From Kluyvera intermedia (GTDB taxonomy: Bacteria > Pseudomonadota > Gammaproteobacteria > Enterobacterales > Enterobacteriaceae): a DNA stretch of 64,000 bases. The notes under the pieces were generated by a model. It was not told the DNA's origin. It saw nothing but the letters and a program-made list of their open reading frames with translations, and did no database searches. Position 1 is the first letter of the stretch. Each line of letters opens with the position of its first letter. Both the position numbers and the translations under genes were made by a program. Location: assembly GCF_034424175.1 (NCBI RefSeq), contig NZ_CP139986.1, positions 3,162,001 to 3,226,000 of the forward strand, read 5' to 3'. Shown one piece after another: positions 33,093 to 41,573 of the stretch.

Positions 33093-33262
33093 AATAAAAA
33101 AATGCATGGTTATTTAATCCATATCAATTAATATATTTTCACAAATAGTTCATCGCGCCAAAAAAAACAATAAGCAACTGTTTAAAAACGAATTTTTCCC
33201 TCCCATTCGTCATTGCTATCAGATCCATAGGCAGAATCAGAAAATACCGTTCCGCTGTGGTG

Positions 33263-33269
33263 CTATACT
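33263..33269 (+). promoter_or_regulatory. dps promoter -10 element (sigma S-type)
   Basis: CTATACT, the usual sigma S-preferred -10 heptamer, lies in GTGCTATACTTG about 75 bp before the dps start and resembles the E. coli dps promoter. No strong -35 is needed for this class. Confidence 0.6.
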
Positions 33270-33342
33270 TGTTTTCGTTAATTCATGAGGACGCAGATAC
33301 ACTTGCTTTTATATGTGTATCAGATCAAGAGGAAATATGATT

Positions 33343-33846
33343 ATGAGTACTGCAAAACTGGTTAAAACCAAAAACGCCCAACTTCTCTATACGCGTAACG
33401 ATGTTCCGGAAAGCGAAAAACAGGCTACCGTTGCATTGCTCAACCGTCAGGTTCTTCAGTTTATCGATCTGTCACTGATTACCAAACAGGCTCACTGGAA
33501 CATGCGCGGCGCAAACTTTATTGCCGTTCATGAAATGCTGGACGGATTCCGTACCGCATTAACCGATCACCTGGATACGATGGCCGAGCGTGCCGTACAG
33601 CTTGGTGGTATCGCGCTTGGGACAACTCAGGTCATCAACGCCCAGACCCCGCTGAAAAGCTATCCACTGGATATCACCAGCGTGCAGGATCACCTGAAAG
33701 CGCTGGCGGAGCGTTACGCAATTGTGGCGAATGATGTTCGTAAAGCAATTTCTGAAGCCAAAGACGAAGACACCGCTGATATCTTCACCGCAGCATCACG
33801 CGATCTGGATAAATTCCTGTGGTTCATTGAAGCCAATATCGAATAA
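33343..33846 (+). CDS. dps: Starvation DNA-protection protein Dps
   Basis: Ferritin-like dodecameric protein of 167 residues, equal to E. coli Dps. It binds DNA through a Lys-rich N-terminus (STAKLVKTKN) and oxidises Fe(II) with H2O2 at dimer interfaces. Ferroxidase residues are in QAHWNMRG and VHEMLDGFRTALTDHLDTMAER. ATG 33343 has AGAGGAAAT upstream and gives the E. coli N-terminus MSTAKLVK; an upstream in-frame start does not. Expression is probably stationary-phase controlled, as the -10 element suggests. Confidence 0.97.
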   Translation: MSTAKLVKTKNAQLLYTRNDVPESEKQATVALLNRQVLQFIDLSLITKQAHWNMRGANFIAVHEMLDGFRTALTDHLDTMAERAVQLGGIALGTTQVINAQTPLKSYPLDITSVQDHLKALAERYAIVANDVRKAISEAKDEDTADIFTAASRDLDKFLWFIEANIE

Positions 33847-33867
33847 CCATAAGTAAACGTGATGACC

Positions 33868-33894
33868 GCCCGGCAGCTCTGCCGGGCCTCTTTG
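33868..33894 (+). terminator. dps terminator
   Basis: GCCCGGCAG and CTGCCGGGC form a 9-bp GC-rich stem with a two-base centre, followed by CTCTTTGC. Confidence 0.75.
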
Positions 33895-34038
33895 CACTAT
33901 TAAAGTGCAGCCAGATGACAACAAACCCCACCAAAGTAAACAACTTGTAATAGTCACTTCACACAATCGTTAATAAAAGATTGTTTTGTCCCCTGCGTTT
34001 GCGCTAAAAAACACCATACTTAACAACACATTTTTTCT

Positions 34039-34066
34039 GCACCAATTTGGCGCCCCAATATGGTGC
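34039..34066. promoter_or_regulatory. NtrC-like binding sites upstream of glnH
   Basis: Two overlapping matches to GCACC-N5-GGTGC: GCACC-AATTT-GGCGC at 34039-34053 and GCCCC-AATAT-GGTGC at 34052-34066. They lie about 75-100 bp upstream of the sigma54-like promoter, a normal enhancer distance. Confidence 0.6.
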
Positions 34067-34139
34067 GTTAAAACATTTATCTGACCGATATTGTGCATTA
34101 AGAAAAGTATTATCTGTTAAGAAACAATGCATTGTGAAG

Positions 34140-34157
34140 TTGGCACGATTTTTTCAT
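34140..34157 (+). promoter_or_regulatory. Sigma54 promoter of glnHPQ
   Basis: TTGGCACGATTTTTTCAT has the -24 element TGGCACG and a -12 element TTTCA in place of TTGCA at the right spacing. It lies about 50 bp before the glnH start, consistent with nitrogen control as in E. coli glnHp2. Confidence 0.75.
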
Positions 34158-34208
34158 AAGCCGATTGTTCTCGCAGGGGATCGCCCCGTGGATATAAAAG
34201 GAAATGCT

Positions 34209-34955
34209 ATGAAGTCAATGTTTAAAGTTTCACTGGCTGCACTCACCCTGGCTTTTGCCGTTTCTTCTCAAGCCGCAGAGAAACAACTGGTTGTCGCAAC
34301 GGATACCGCATTCGTTCCGTTTGAATTCAAACAGGGTAATCAATATGTCGGCTTTGATGTTGATCTGTGGGCGGCAATTGCGAAAGAACTGAAACTGGAT
34401 TACACCCTGAAGCCAATGGACTTCAGCGGCATTATCCCAGCGTTGCAGACTAAAAATATCGATCTGGCGCTGGCTGGTATTACCATCACCGAAGAACGTA
34501 AAAAAGCGATCGATTTCTCTGATGGCTACTACAAAAGCGGCCTACTGGTGATGGTGAAAGCCAACAACAACGACATCAAGAGCGTTAAAGATCTCGATGG
34601 CAAAGTGGTTGCGGTTAAAGGCGGCACCGGTTCCGTTGATTACGCGAAAGCCAATATCAAAACCAAAGACCTGCGTCAGTTCCCGAACATCGACAACGCC
34701 TATATGGAACTCGGCACTAACCGCGCTGACGCGGTTCTGCACGATACGCCAAACATTCTGTACTTCATCAAAACCGCCGGTAATGGTCAGTTCAAAGCCG
34801 TTGGTGAGTCTCTGGAAGCACAGCAGTACGGTATTGCGTTCTCTAAAGGCAACGACGAACTGCGTGAAAAAGTTAACGGCGCGCTGAAAACGCTGCGTGA
34901 GAACGGCACCTACAACGAAATTTACAAAAAATGGTTCGGTACTGAGCCAAAATAA
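34209..34955 (+). CDS. glnH: Periplasmic glutamine-binding protein GlnH
   Basis: High-affinity glutamine receptor of the glnHPQ ABC importer. It has 248 residues, equal to E. coli GlnH, with a signal peptide at 1-22 (VSLAALTLAFAVSSQAA). The SBP family 3 fold shows FVPFEFKQGNQYVGFDVDLW, the LAGITITEERKKAIDFS block and the TGSVDYA and HDTPNILYF regions that bind ligand. The start at 34209 has AGGAAATGCT upstream. NtrC and sigma54 sites precede it, and a terminator-like attenuator follows it. Confidence 0.97.
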   Translation: MKSMFKVSLAALTLAFAVSSQAAEKQLVVATDTAFVPFEFKQGNQYVGFDVDLWAAIAKELKLDYTLKPMDFSGIIPALQTKNIDLALAGITITEERKKAIDFSDGYYKSGLLVMVKANNNDIKSVKDLDGKVVAVKGGTGSVDYAKANIKTKDLRQFPNIDNAYMELGTNRADAVLHDTPNILYFIKTAGNGQFKAVGESLEAQQYGIAFSKGNDELREKVNGALKTLRENGTYNEIYKKWFGTEPK

Positions 34956-35012
34956 TAAGTCAGACCTGCCAACGGCCGCCAGCGGAGTAACCCAAGGCGG
35001 CACGCTGGCGAT

Positions 35013-35042
35013 TCCCCAGCCCTGGCTGGGGATTTGTTTTTT
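35013..35042 (+). terminator. Intra-operon attenuator between glnH and glnP
   Basis: TCCCCAGCC and GGCTGGGGA form a 9-bp stem with a two-base loop and are followed by TTTGTTTTTT. A partial terminator here would keep GlnH in excess over the membrane components. Confidence 0.8.
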
Positions 35043-35065
35043 CACCACGGTAACAGGAACGTATT

Positions 35066-35725
35066 ATGCAGTTTGACTGGAGTGCCATCTGGCCCGCCAT
35101 TCCGCTTCTGATCGAAGGCGCCAAGATGACTTTGTTGATCTCGGTCCTCGGTCTGTTCGGCGGTTTGATTATCGGCCTGGTCGCGGGTTTCGCCCGCTCT
35201 TTCGGTGGTTGGGTAGCCAACCATATCGCACTGGTGTTTATCGAAGTCATTCGCGGAACACCCATCGTCGTGCAGGTGATGTTTATCTACTTCGCCCTGC
35301 CTATGGCATTTAACGATCTGCGCATCGACCCATTCTCAGCCGCCGTGGTCACCATTATGATCAACTCCGGCGCCTATATTGCGGAAATCACCCGCGGTGC
35401 GGTGCTGTCGATTCATAAGGGTTTCCGTGAAGCGGGCCTGGCGCTGGGCCTGTCCCGTCGCGAAACTATTCTCCACGTGATCCTGCCGCTGGCGCTGCGT
35501 CGTATGCTGCCGCCGTTAGGTAACCAGTGGATCATCAGTATTAAAGATACGTCGCTGTTTATTGTTATCGGTGTCGCCGAATTGACGCGCCAGGGCCAGG
35601 AAATCATCGCGGGTAACTTCCGCGCACTGGAAATCTGGAGCGCCGTTGCCGTCTTCTACCTGATCATTACGCTCGTTCTGAGCTTTATTCTGCGTCGTCT
35701 TGAAAGAAGGATGAAAATCCTGTGA
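35066..35725 (+). CDS. glnP: Glutamine ABC transporter permease GlnP
   Basis: Inner-membrane permease of 219 residues, equal to E. coli GlnP, of the HisM/QM family with about five transmembrane segments. The ATPase-docking loop is SIHKGFREAGLALGLSRRE. It acts as a homodimer with GlnQ and receives glutamine from GlnH. AACAGGAACG precedes the start. The stop overlaps the glnQ start by four bases (35722-35725). Confidence 0.97.
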   Translation: MQFDWSAIWPAIPLLIEGAKMTLLISVLGLFGGLIIGLVAGFARSFGGWVANHIALVFIEVIRGTPIVVQVMFIYFALPMAFNDLRIDPFSAAVVTIMINSGAYIAEITRGAVLSIHKGFREAGLALGLSRRETILHVILPLALRRMLPPLGNQWIISIKDTSLFIVIGVAELTRQGQEIIAGNFRALEIWSAVAVFYLIITLVLSFILRRLERRMKIL

Positions 35726-36444
35726 TTGAATTTAAAAACGTCTCTAAGCATTTTGGTCAAACCCAGGTGCTGCATAACATCGATCTTGATATTAAACAGG
35801 GTGAAGTGGTGGTGATCATCGGGCCGTCAGGCTCCGGTAAATCCACTCTGCTACGCTGCATCAACAAGCTCGAAGACATCACCAGCGGCGATCTGTTCGT
35901 TGATGGTCTGAAGGTTAACGATCCCAAAGTTGACGAGCGCCTTATTCGTCAGGAAGCCGGGATGGTATTCCAGCAGTTTTACCTGTTCCCGCATCTGACG
36001 GCGCTGGAAAACGTGATGTTTGGCCCGACCCGCGTCCGTGGTCTGAAAAAAGATGCGGCGGAGAAGCTGGCAAAAGATCTGCTCGCGAAAGTCGGTCTGG
36101 CTGAGCGCTCGCATCACTATCCGTCTGAACTGTCTGGCGGTCAGCAGCAGCGTGTGGCTATTGCCCGTGCGCTGGCGGTTAAGCCGAAAATGATGCTGTT
36201 TGATGAACCAACCTCTGCGCTGGATCCGGAACTGCGTCATGAAGTGTTAAAAGTGATGCAGGATCTGGCGGAAGAAGGTATGACGATGGTCATCGTCACC
36301 CACGAAATCGGCTTTGCTGAGAAAGTGGCTTCTCGCCTGATCTTTATTGATAAAGGGCGTATTGCTGAGGATGGTAATCCACAGGAGCTGGTGAAGAATC
36401 CACCGAGCCAGCGTCTGCAAGAGTTCTTACAGCACGTTTCGTAA
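35722..36444 (+). CDS. glnQ: Glutamine ABC transporter ATPase GlnQ
   Basis: Cytoplasmic ATPase of 240 residues, equal to E. coli GlnQ. Walker A is GPSGSGKST (about 34-42), Q-loop FQQFYLFPH, signature LSGGQQQRV, Walker B MMLFDEPTSALD and the switch His in IVTHEIGF. The start codon is GTG, overlapping glnP. A bidirectional terminator follows. In E. coli K-12 the mechanosensitive channel gene ybiO follows; here rlmF is next. Confidence 0.97.
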   Translation: MIEFKNVSKHFGQTQVLHNIDLDIKQGEVVVIIGPSGSGKSTLLRCINKLEDITSGDLFVDGLKVNDPKVDERLIRQEAGMVFQQFYLFPHLTALENVMFGPTRVRGLKKDAAEKLAKDLLAKVGLAERSHHYPSELSGGQQQRVAIARALAVKPKMMLFDEPTSALDPELRHEVLKVMQDLAEEGMTMVIVTHEIGFAEKVASRLIFIDKGRIAEDGNPQELVKNPPSQRLQEFLQHVS

Positions 36445-36448
36445 TAGC

Positions 36449-36485
36449 ACGCCGTTTATTCCTGTCGGGATAAACGGCGTTTTTC
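36449..36485. terminator. Terminator between glnQ and rlmF
   Basis: ACGCCGTTTAT and ATAAACGGCGT are perfect 11-bp arms around TCCTGTCGGG, followed by TTTTC on the plus strand. It ends glnHPQ and lies just past the rlmF stop on the other strand. Confidence 0.88.
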
Positions 36486-36487
36486 GT

Positions 36488-37414
36488 TTAGCGTTTACGC
36501 GCCAGGAAGCGGCGACGCTTTTCGTCATCCATAAAGGACCACGCAATAAAGCGGCTCTGCTTCTGCCCTTGTGCCATCTCTTTCTTCACCACCTTCACCG
36601 CGCCTACATCAGTTAACGCACGATACAGTGGCGGCAGGTTTTCGCCTTTGGATACCAGTGAAGTGAACCACATCACCTGATGGCCAAAATCTTTACTCTC
36701 GGCAATCATCTGCTTGATAAAGGCCACTTCGCCGCCTTCGCACCACAATTCCTGCTGCTGGCCACCGAAGTTCAGCGCACCATCACGTTCTTGTCCCAGA
36801 TTGCGACGCTTACGCTCGCCACCCGCACGCGCCGCGGCGGCTGAGTCGTGGAACGGCGGGTTACACAAGGTAGCGTCAAACTGCTCGTTTTTATGAATAA
36901 CGCCGTTAAACATCGCGGTAAGATCTTTCTGGCGACGCAGACGGATCATGCGATTAAGCGCTGGGTTAGCACCGAGAATCGCCTGCGCGCTGGAGAACGC
37001 CTGCGAATGCGTTTCGCTGCCGGTAAAGCGCCAGCCGTACTCATGCGCGCCAATCAGCGGGTAGATGCAGTTCGCGCCAACGCCGATGTCCAGAATGCTG
37101 GCACCTTTAACCACGTTGCCGCTTTCATCACTGAGCAGATCGCCAAGATGATGGATATAGTCGGCGCGTCCCGGCACCGGCGGGCACAGAAATCCTTCTG
37201 GGATGTCCCAGTCTTTTACGGCGTAAAAATGTGCCAGCAGGGCTTTATTCAGCGTCTTCACCGCCTGTGGGTCAGCGAAATTAATCGTCTGCTCCCCAAC
37301 CGGGTTGAGGGTAATAAAATCGCTCAATGCCGGGCAGGCTTCGCACAGCGCGGTCAGATCGTAGCGATTATGATGGCGGTTGCGCGGATGCAACCCCGGC
37401 TTTTGGGTAGTCAT
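36488..37414 (-). CDS. rlmF: 23S rRNA m6A1618 methyltransferase RlmF
   Basis: SAM-dependent methyltransferase that makes N6-methyladenosine at position 1618 of 23S rRNA. It has 308 residues, equal to E. coli RlmF (YbiN). The SAM site is ASILDIGVGANCIYPLIG and the catalytic amino-methyltransferase motif is NPPF in CNPPFHDSAAAAR. The basic N-terminus (HPRNRHHNRYD) suits RNA binding. AGGAGA lies ahead of the ATG. It is the convergent neighbour of glnQ. Confidence 0.96.
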   Translation of the reverse strand: MTTQKPGLHPRNRHHNRYDLTALCEACPALSDFITLNPVGEQTINFADPQAVKTLNKALLAHFYAVKDWDIPEGFLCPPVPGRADYIHHLGDLLSDESGNVVKGASILDIGVGANCIYPLIGAHEYGWRFTGSETHSQAFSSAQAILGANPALNRMIRLRRQKDLTAMFNGVIHKNEQFDATLCNPPFHDSAAAARAGGERKRRNLGQERDGALNFGGQQQELWCEGGEVAFIKQMIAESKDFGHQVMWFTSLVSKGENLPPLYRALTDVGAVKVVKKEMAQGQKQSRFIAWSFMDDEKRRRFLARKR

Positions 37415-37510
37415 GACTTTCTCCTGTCGTATTGCCGCGTAAGATACCCGTTGACGGCGGTGCGGTAAATAAGGGAGTCTGGTTTCCTGCGATTAAATGA
37501 CAGGTGCGCT

Positions 37511-38125
37511 ATGTATTTTTATCAGCCTTCACAGGGGCACGGACTGCCGCACGACCCGCTCAATGCGATTGTCGGGCCACGACCTATCGGTTGGATTGCC
37601 TCCGTTGATCTCCAGGGGCGGCCAAATCTTGCACCCTACAGTTTTTTTAACTGCTTTAACTATCGCCCACCGATCATCGGTTTCGCCAGCAGCGGCTGGA
37701 AAGATAGCGTGCAGAATATTGTCGACACCAAAGAGTTTGTCTGGAACCTGACCACCCGTGATTTAGCGGTGGCAATGAATGAAACCTCCGCCACGTTGCC
37801 TCACGGCGATGATGAGTTTGTCCGTGCAGGGTTGACTGCTGCCCCGAGCCGTCTGGTAAAGTCTCCGCGCGTTGCACAAAGCCCGGTTAACTTTGAGTGC
37901 CGGTTGTCGCAGTGCATTCAGTTAACCCGTGCGGACGGCGACGCCGTCGATACCTGGCTGGTACTGGGCGAAGTGGTTGGGATCCATATCGATGAATCGC
38001 TGCTGGAGAACGGTATCTACCAAACCGCCCGCGCACAACCGGTTCTGCGCGCCGGCGGCCCTTCGGCGTATTACACAATCGATGAGAGCCACCGTTTTGA
38101 TTTGATTCGGCCTGACGCACGTTAG
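37511..38125 (+). CDS. Flavin reductase-like domain protein (DIM6/NTAB family)
   Basis: Protein of 204 residues in the FMN-binding flavin reductase-like split-barrel family. The N-terminal block NAIVGPRPIGWIASVDLQGRPNLAPYSFFN is the family FMN-site signature. SSGWKDSVQNIVDTKEFVWNL and a C-terminal LRAGGPSAYYTIDE block also fit. Likely an FMN-binding reductase or an enzyme acting with one; the substrate is unknown. AGGTGC precedes the ATG. It lies divergent from rlmF and before the REP/RAYT region, and I do not recall it at this place in E. coli K-12. Confidence 0.85.
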   Translation: MYFYQPSQGHGLPHDPLNAIVGPRPIGWIASVDLQGRPNLAPYSFFNCFNYRPPIIGFASSGWKDSVQNIVDTKEFVWNLTTRDLAVAMNETSATLPHGDDEFVRAGLTAAPSRLVKSPRVAQSPVNFECRLSQCIQLTRADGDAVDTWLVLGEVVGIHIDESLLENGIYQTARAQPVLRAGGPSAYYTIDESHRFDLIRPDAR

Positions 38126-38167
38126 GTTGTCAGGAATCCCGGGGGGCGCTTGTGCTCGAACGGGTAA

Positions 38168-38272
38168 ACCCGGCGGCGCTGCGCTTGGCCGGGCTACGAA
38201 CACGGACTCATTCGTTCGCTCAGTATAAAAATATGCACGAATGTAGCCCGGCCAAGCGCAGCGCCGCCGGGA
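38168..38272. repeat. REP pair left of the RAYT gene
   Basis: Two units of the GGCGGCGCTGCGCTT class in opposite orientation: CCCGGCGGCGCTGCGCTTGG...GGGCTAC and GTAGCCCGGCCAAGCGCAGC...CCGGG. The 40 bp at 38233-38272 recur at 38963-39002 with one mismatch. Confidence 0.9.
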
Positions 38273-38276
38273 AAAT

Positions 38277-38768
38277 TCATCGCCGTTCTCCCCTATCTAT
38301 TGTATCAACACAACCCCCCCAATCATCAGGATACAGCCCACACCTCACATCCCGATGAAACGATGAAAACGGCCATTCATTTACCGATTTTACCCAGCCA
38401 TGTTTCACCGGATTGAAATAGCAATAATCTACATGCCGTCGATAATCGACCTCATCACGAATGGTGTGCTCCCAGAACCGGGGTTGCCAGATATCCTGCA
38501 TCTTCAGCGCCTTCGTAAAACTCTTTTTTATCATTCTCCAGCGCTGCGAGAAATCACCATCGCCCGACGGCAACGTCCAGATACAGTGCATATGTTCGGG
38601 GAGCACAACCCAGGCATCAATGGTAAACGGCTGGATGCGCTGGGCGTCGGATATGGCTCTCTTTAAGGCGGTGATGTGGCTCGTCAGCAGGTAACTGCGT
38701 CGGTTGCGCAAGTTGACGGTGAAAAACCAGGTGCCTCCGGGCAGGTGGTGGCGACAGTAGTGAACCAT
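38277..38768 (-). CDS. REP-associated tyrosine transposase (RAYT, Y1 HUH family)
   Basis: Single-strand DNA transposase-like protein of 163 residues (E. coli TnpA-REP has 165). The family N-terminus is VHYCRHHLPGGTWFFTVNL. The HUH metal motif is HMH in LPEHMHCIWTLP, and the catalytic Tyr lies in HVDYCYFNPVKHGW. ATG 38768 was chosen because CAGGAA lies about 8 bases upstream and the family start then fits; longer forms begin at 38786 or 38837. REP units flank it on both sides, as expected for a domesticated enzyme that mobilised or maintained REPs. It looks intact. Confidence 0.93.
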   Translation of the reverse strand: MVHYCRHHLPGGTWFFTVNLRNRRSYLLTSHITALKRAISDAQRIQPFTIDAWVVLPEHMHCIWTLPSGDGDFSQRWRMIKKSFTKALKMQDIWQPRFWEHTIRDEVDYRRHVDYCYFNPVKHGWVKSVNEWPFSSFHRDVRCGLYPDDWGGCVDTIDRGERR

Positions 38769-38883
38769 TAGCGTTATTTCCTGCATTAAAAACTCATTCC
38801 GATAACGTAGTTCCCGGGCAAATCCTACGCAATTCATCAGTTTCTCTTCTGGAAAGCGCTACGCAAACTTTTCCACCGAGCAT

Positions 38884-39003
38884 CCCCGGGGTCGGCATAA
38901 ATGCCTCGCCCGGGCTACCACCAGCCTCGGGGCGGCGTGAACGCTTCGCCTGGGCTACAAACATGCACGAATGTAGCCCGGCCAAGCACAGCGCCGCCGG
39001 GAA
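38884..39003. repeat. REP cluster right of the RAYT gene
   Basis: Two diverged units (CCCCGGGGTCGG...CTCGCCCGGGCTAC and CTCGGGGCGGCG...GCTTCGCCTGGGCTAC) and a well-kept reverse unit GTAGCCCGGCCAAGCACAGC...CCGGG. The last is within the 40-bp direct repeat shared with the left side. Confidence 0.88.
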
Positions 39004-39103
39004 GCCCCTGCTAAACATGTAACCTTTATGTATAAAAAATGAAGAAACTGTAAAGCTATGTATTTATTTTTTCCCAAATGAGTGTTAAAAAGTTACGCGA
39101 TTT

Positions 39104-39130
39104 GATAATGCTTCTCACAATCATTATCAA
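39104..39130. promoter_or_regulatory. Fur-box-like sequence upstream of fiu
   Basis: GATAATGCTTCTCACAATCA followed by TTATC contains several NATNAT-type hexamers (GATAAT, CACAAT, CATTAT, CATTTA) matching the overlapping-hexamer Fur model. It lies about 105 bp before fiu. Confidence 0.65.
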
Positions 39131-39234
39131 CATCATTTAATAAAAATTAAGCAACCTGCAGTGGCAAAGGGGATATGACGTACCCGATTGTCATCATTAA
39201 CATCGTTAGTAATAATTATAAGACGCTCATTGAT

Positions 39235-41528
39235 ATGGAAAAAAATCGCACTACCCCGTTCAGTAGCTTTAGTTCTCTGACCATTTTCACCGGTCTATGC
39301 ATTGGCTTGACCCCCGCCGCTCAGGCAGCTGAAAGCAAAGAAAAGAGCGCCGGTGATACGCTGGTTGTTGAAGCACAGGCCCCTTCTTTGTACGCGCCAA
39401 CGAAATCGGCCGATCCAAAATTCAGCCGCCCGATCGCTGATACCACCCGTACCGTGACCGTGATTTCCGAACAGGTGATTAAAGATCAGGGGGCAACAAA
39501 CCTGACTGACGCACTGAAAAACGTGCCGGGCGTGGGAGCATTCTTCGCAGGGGAAAATGGTAACTCATCAACCGGTGATGCCATTTACATGCGCGGCGCG
39601 GATACCTCCAACAGTATCTATGTTGACGGCGTTCGCGATATCGGTAGCGTGACCCGCGACACGTTCAACACTGAACAGGTAGAAGTGATCAAAGGGCCAT
39701 CAGGATCCGACTATGGCCGCAGCGCACCGACCGGCTCAATCAACATGATCAGCAAACAGCCGCGTCTGGACTCAGGTATCGATGCGTCAGCAAGCGTCGG
39801 CAGTGCGTGGTATCGCCGCGGCACGCTGGATGTTAATGAAGCCATCGGCGACACAACCGCCGTGCGCTTAAACGTAATGGGCGAGAAGACGCATGATGCG
39901 GGTCGCGATAACGTCAAAAATGAGCGCTATGGCATCGCCCCTTCCATCGCCTTCGGCCTTGGCACCCAAAACCGCCTGTACCTTAACTATCTGCACGTTA
40001 AGCAGAACAATACCCCGGATGGCGGCATCCCTACCGTAGGCCTGCCGTAGGCCTGCCGGGCTACTCTGCCCCTAACGCGGCAACCTCAGCGCTGAACTCA
40101 TCCGGCAAAGTAGACACGCATAATTTCTACGGCACCAACTCCGATTACGATGACTCGACCACCGATACGGCGACGATGCGTTTCGAGCACGATTTCAACG
40201 ACACCACTACGATTCGTAACACCACCCGCTGGTCGCAGATTAAGCAGGACTACATGATGACGGCGGTGATGGGCGGCGCAAGCAATATTGGCCAACCGAA
40301 TCCTAATGACGTCAATAGCTGGACCTGGTCACGTCTCACCAACACCAAAGATGTCAGCAATAAGATCCTCACCAACCAAACCAACCTGACGTCGAAGTTC
40401 TACACTGGCTCTATCGGCCACGATATCAGCACCGGCGTGGAATTTACCCACGAGCAACAGACCAACTACGGTGTTTATCCGTTTACCCCACCACCGGTAA
40501 ATCTGTATAACCCAAATAGCAATATTTCCCTGGGTGGCCTGCAACGTAGCGGGGCCAACGCTAACGGTCAGACCGATACGTTCGGTATCTACGCCTTTGA
40601 TACGCTGCAAATTACTCAGGATTTCGAGCTTAACGGCGGTATTCGTCTTGATAGCTATCACACCGAGTACGACAGCGCCTCTCTGTGCGGCGGCACCGGC
40701 CGTGGCGCAGTAGCCTGTCCGGCAGGCGTGGCGAAAAACTCTCCGGTGACTACCGTTGATGCAACCAAGTCTGGCAATCTGGTGAACTGGAAAGCAGGTG
40801 CGCTGTATCATCTGACGAAAAACGGCAACGTTTACGTCAACTACGCCATCTCCCAGCAGCCTCCAGGCGGCAGCAACTTTGCGCTGGCAGCGGGCGGTAG
40901 CGGCAGCAGCGCCAACCGTACCGACTTTAAACCGCAGAAAGCCAAAACCAGTGAAGTGGGCACCAAGTGGGAGGTGCTCGATAAGCGCCTGTTGCTGTCG
41001 GCAGCCGTCTTCCGTACCGATATTGAAAATGATGTTGAAGCTAACGACGATGGCACCTACTCGCAATACGGGACGAAACGCGTAGAGGGTTATGAACTGT
41101 CGGTTGCCGGGAATATCACCCCAGCCTGGCAGGTAATTGGTGGCTTCACTCAACAGCACGCAACTATCCGTGAGGGCGTAAATGCCGCCCAGGACGGCTC
41201 GTCATCACTGCCATACACCCCAGAGCATGCCTTTACGCTGTGGAGCCAATATCAGGCCACTGACGCCATCTCCATGGGCGCAGGCGCACGTTACATCGGT
41301 AGCATGCACCGCGGTAAAGATGGCGCCGTCGGGACACCGTCCTCAAGCGAAAGCTACTGGGTTGCCGACGCTAAACTGGGTTACCGCGTCAACAGTACGC
41401 TCGACCTGCAGTTGAACGTTTACAACCTGTTTGATACCAACTACGTTTCCTCCATTAACAAAAGTGGTTATCGCTACCACCCGGGCGAGCCACGCACCTT
41501 TGCGTTAACGGCTAACGTTCACTTCTAA
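39235..41528 (+). pseudogene. fiu: fiu, TonB-dependent catecholate siderophore receptor, frameshifted by an 11-bp duplication
   Basis: Outer-membrane receptor for linear catechol siderophores. The first part (39235-40050) has a signal peptide (about 1-31), a TonB box (DTLVVEA) and the plug domain with LKNVPGVGAFFAGENGN and QVEVIKGPSG. The reading frame then stops at TAG 40048. The barrel continues in another frame to YRYHPGEPRTFALTANVHF at 41528, ending in Phe. The cause is a tandem duplication of GTAGGCCTGCC at 40036-40046 and 40047-40057. Removing one copy restores exactly 760 codons, the length of E. coli Fiu. Everything else looks intact, so the lesion is recent, reversible or an assembly error. 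A stronger ribosome binding site (AAAGGGGAT) lies before an in-frame ATG at 39175. Confidence 0.9.
40036..40057. repeat. 11-bp tandem duplication inside fiu
   Basis: GTAGGCCTGCC occurs twice back to back. The unit contains the palindrome AGGCCT. The length is not a multiple of three, so it shifts the fiu frame and creates a stop within the second copy. Confidence 0.97.
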
Positions 41529-41573
41529 GTTTTACCGTGGGGCGCAAGCCCCACTTTTTTAAGGAGAGTTCCC

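Noticed and set aside
37497..37751. Alternative frame starting at 37497 upstream of the flavin reductase
   Set aside because: Overlaps the recognisable flavin reductase in another frame and has no domain.
40329..41159. 276-codon open frame antisense to the fiu barrel
   Set aside because: Shadow of the TonB-receptor coding sequence; no ribosome binding site or recognisable domain.
40176..41528. Separate receptor gene starting at the internal ATG 40176
   Set aside because: It lacks signal peptide, TonB box and plug, and has no ribosome binding site; it is the displaced second half of fiu.
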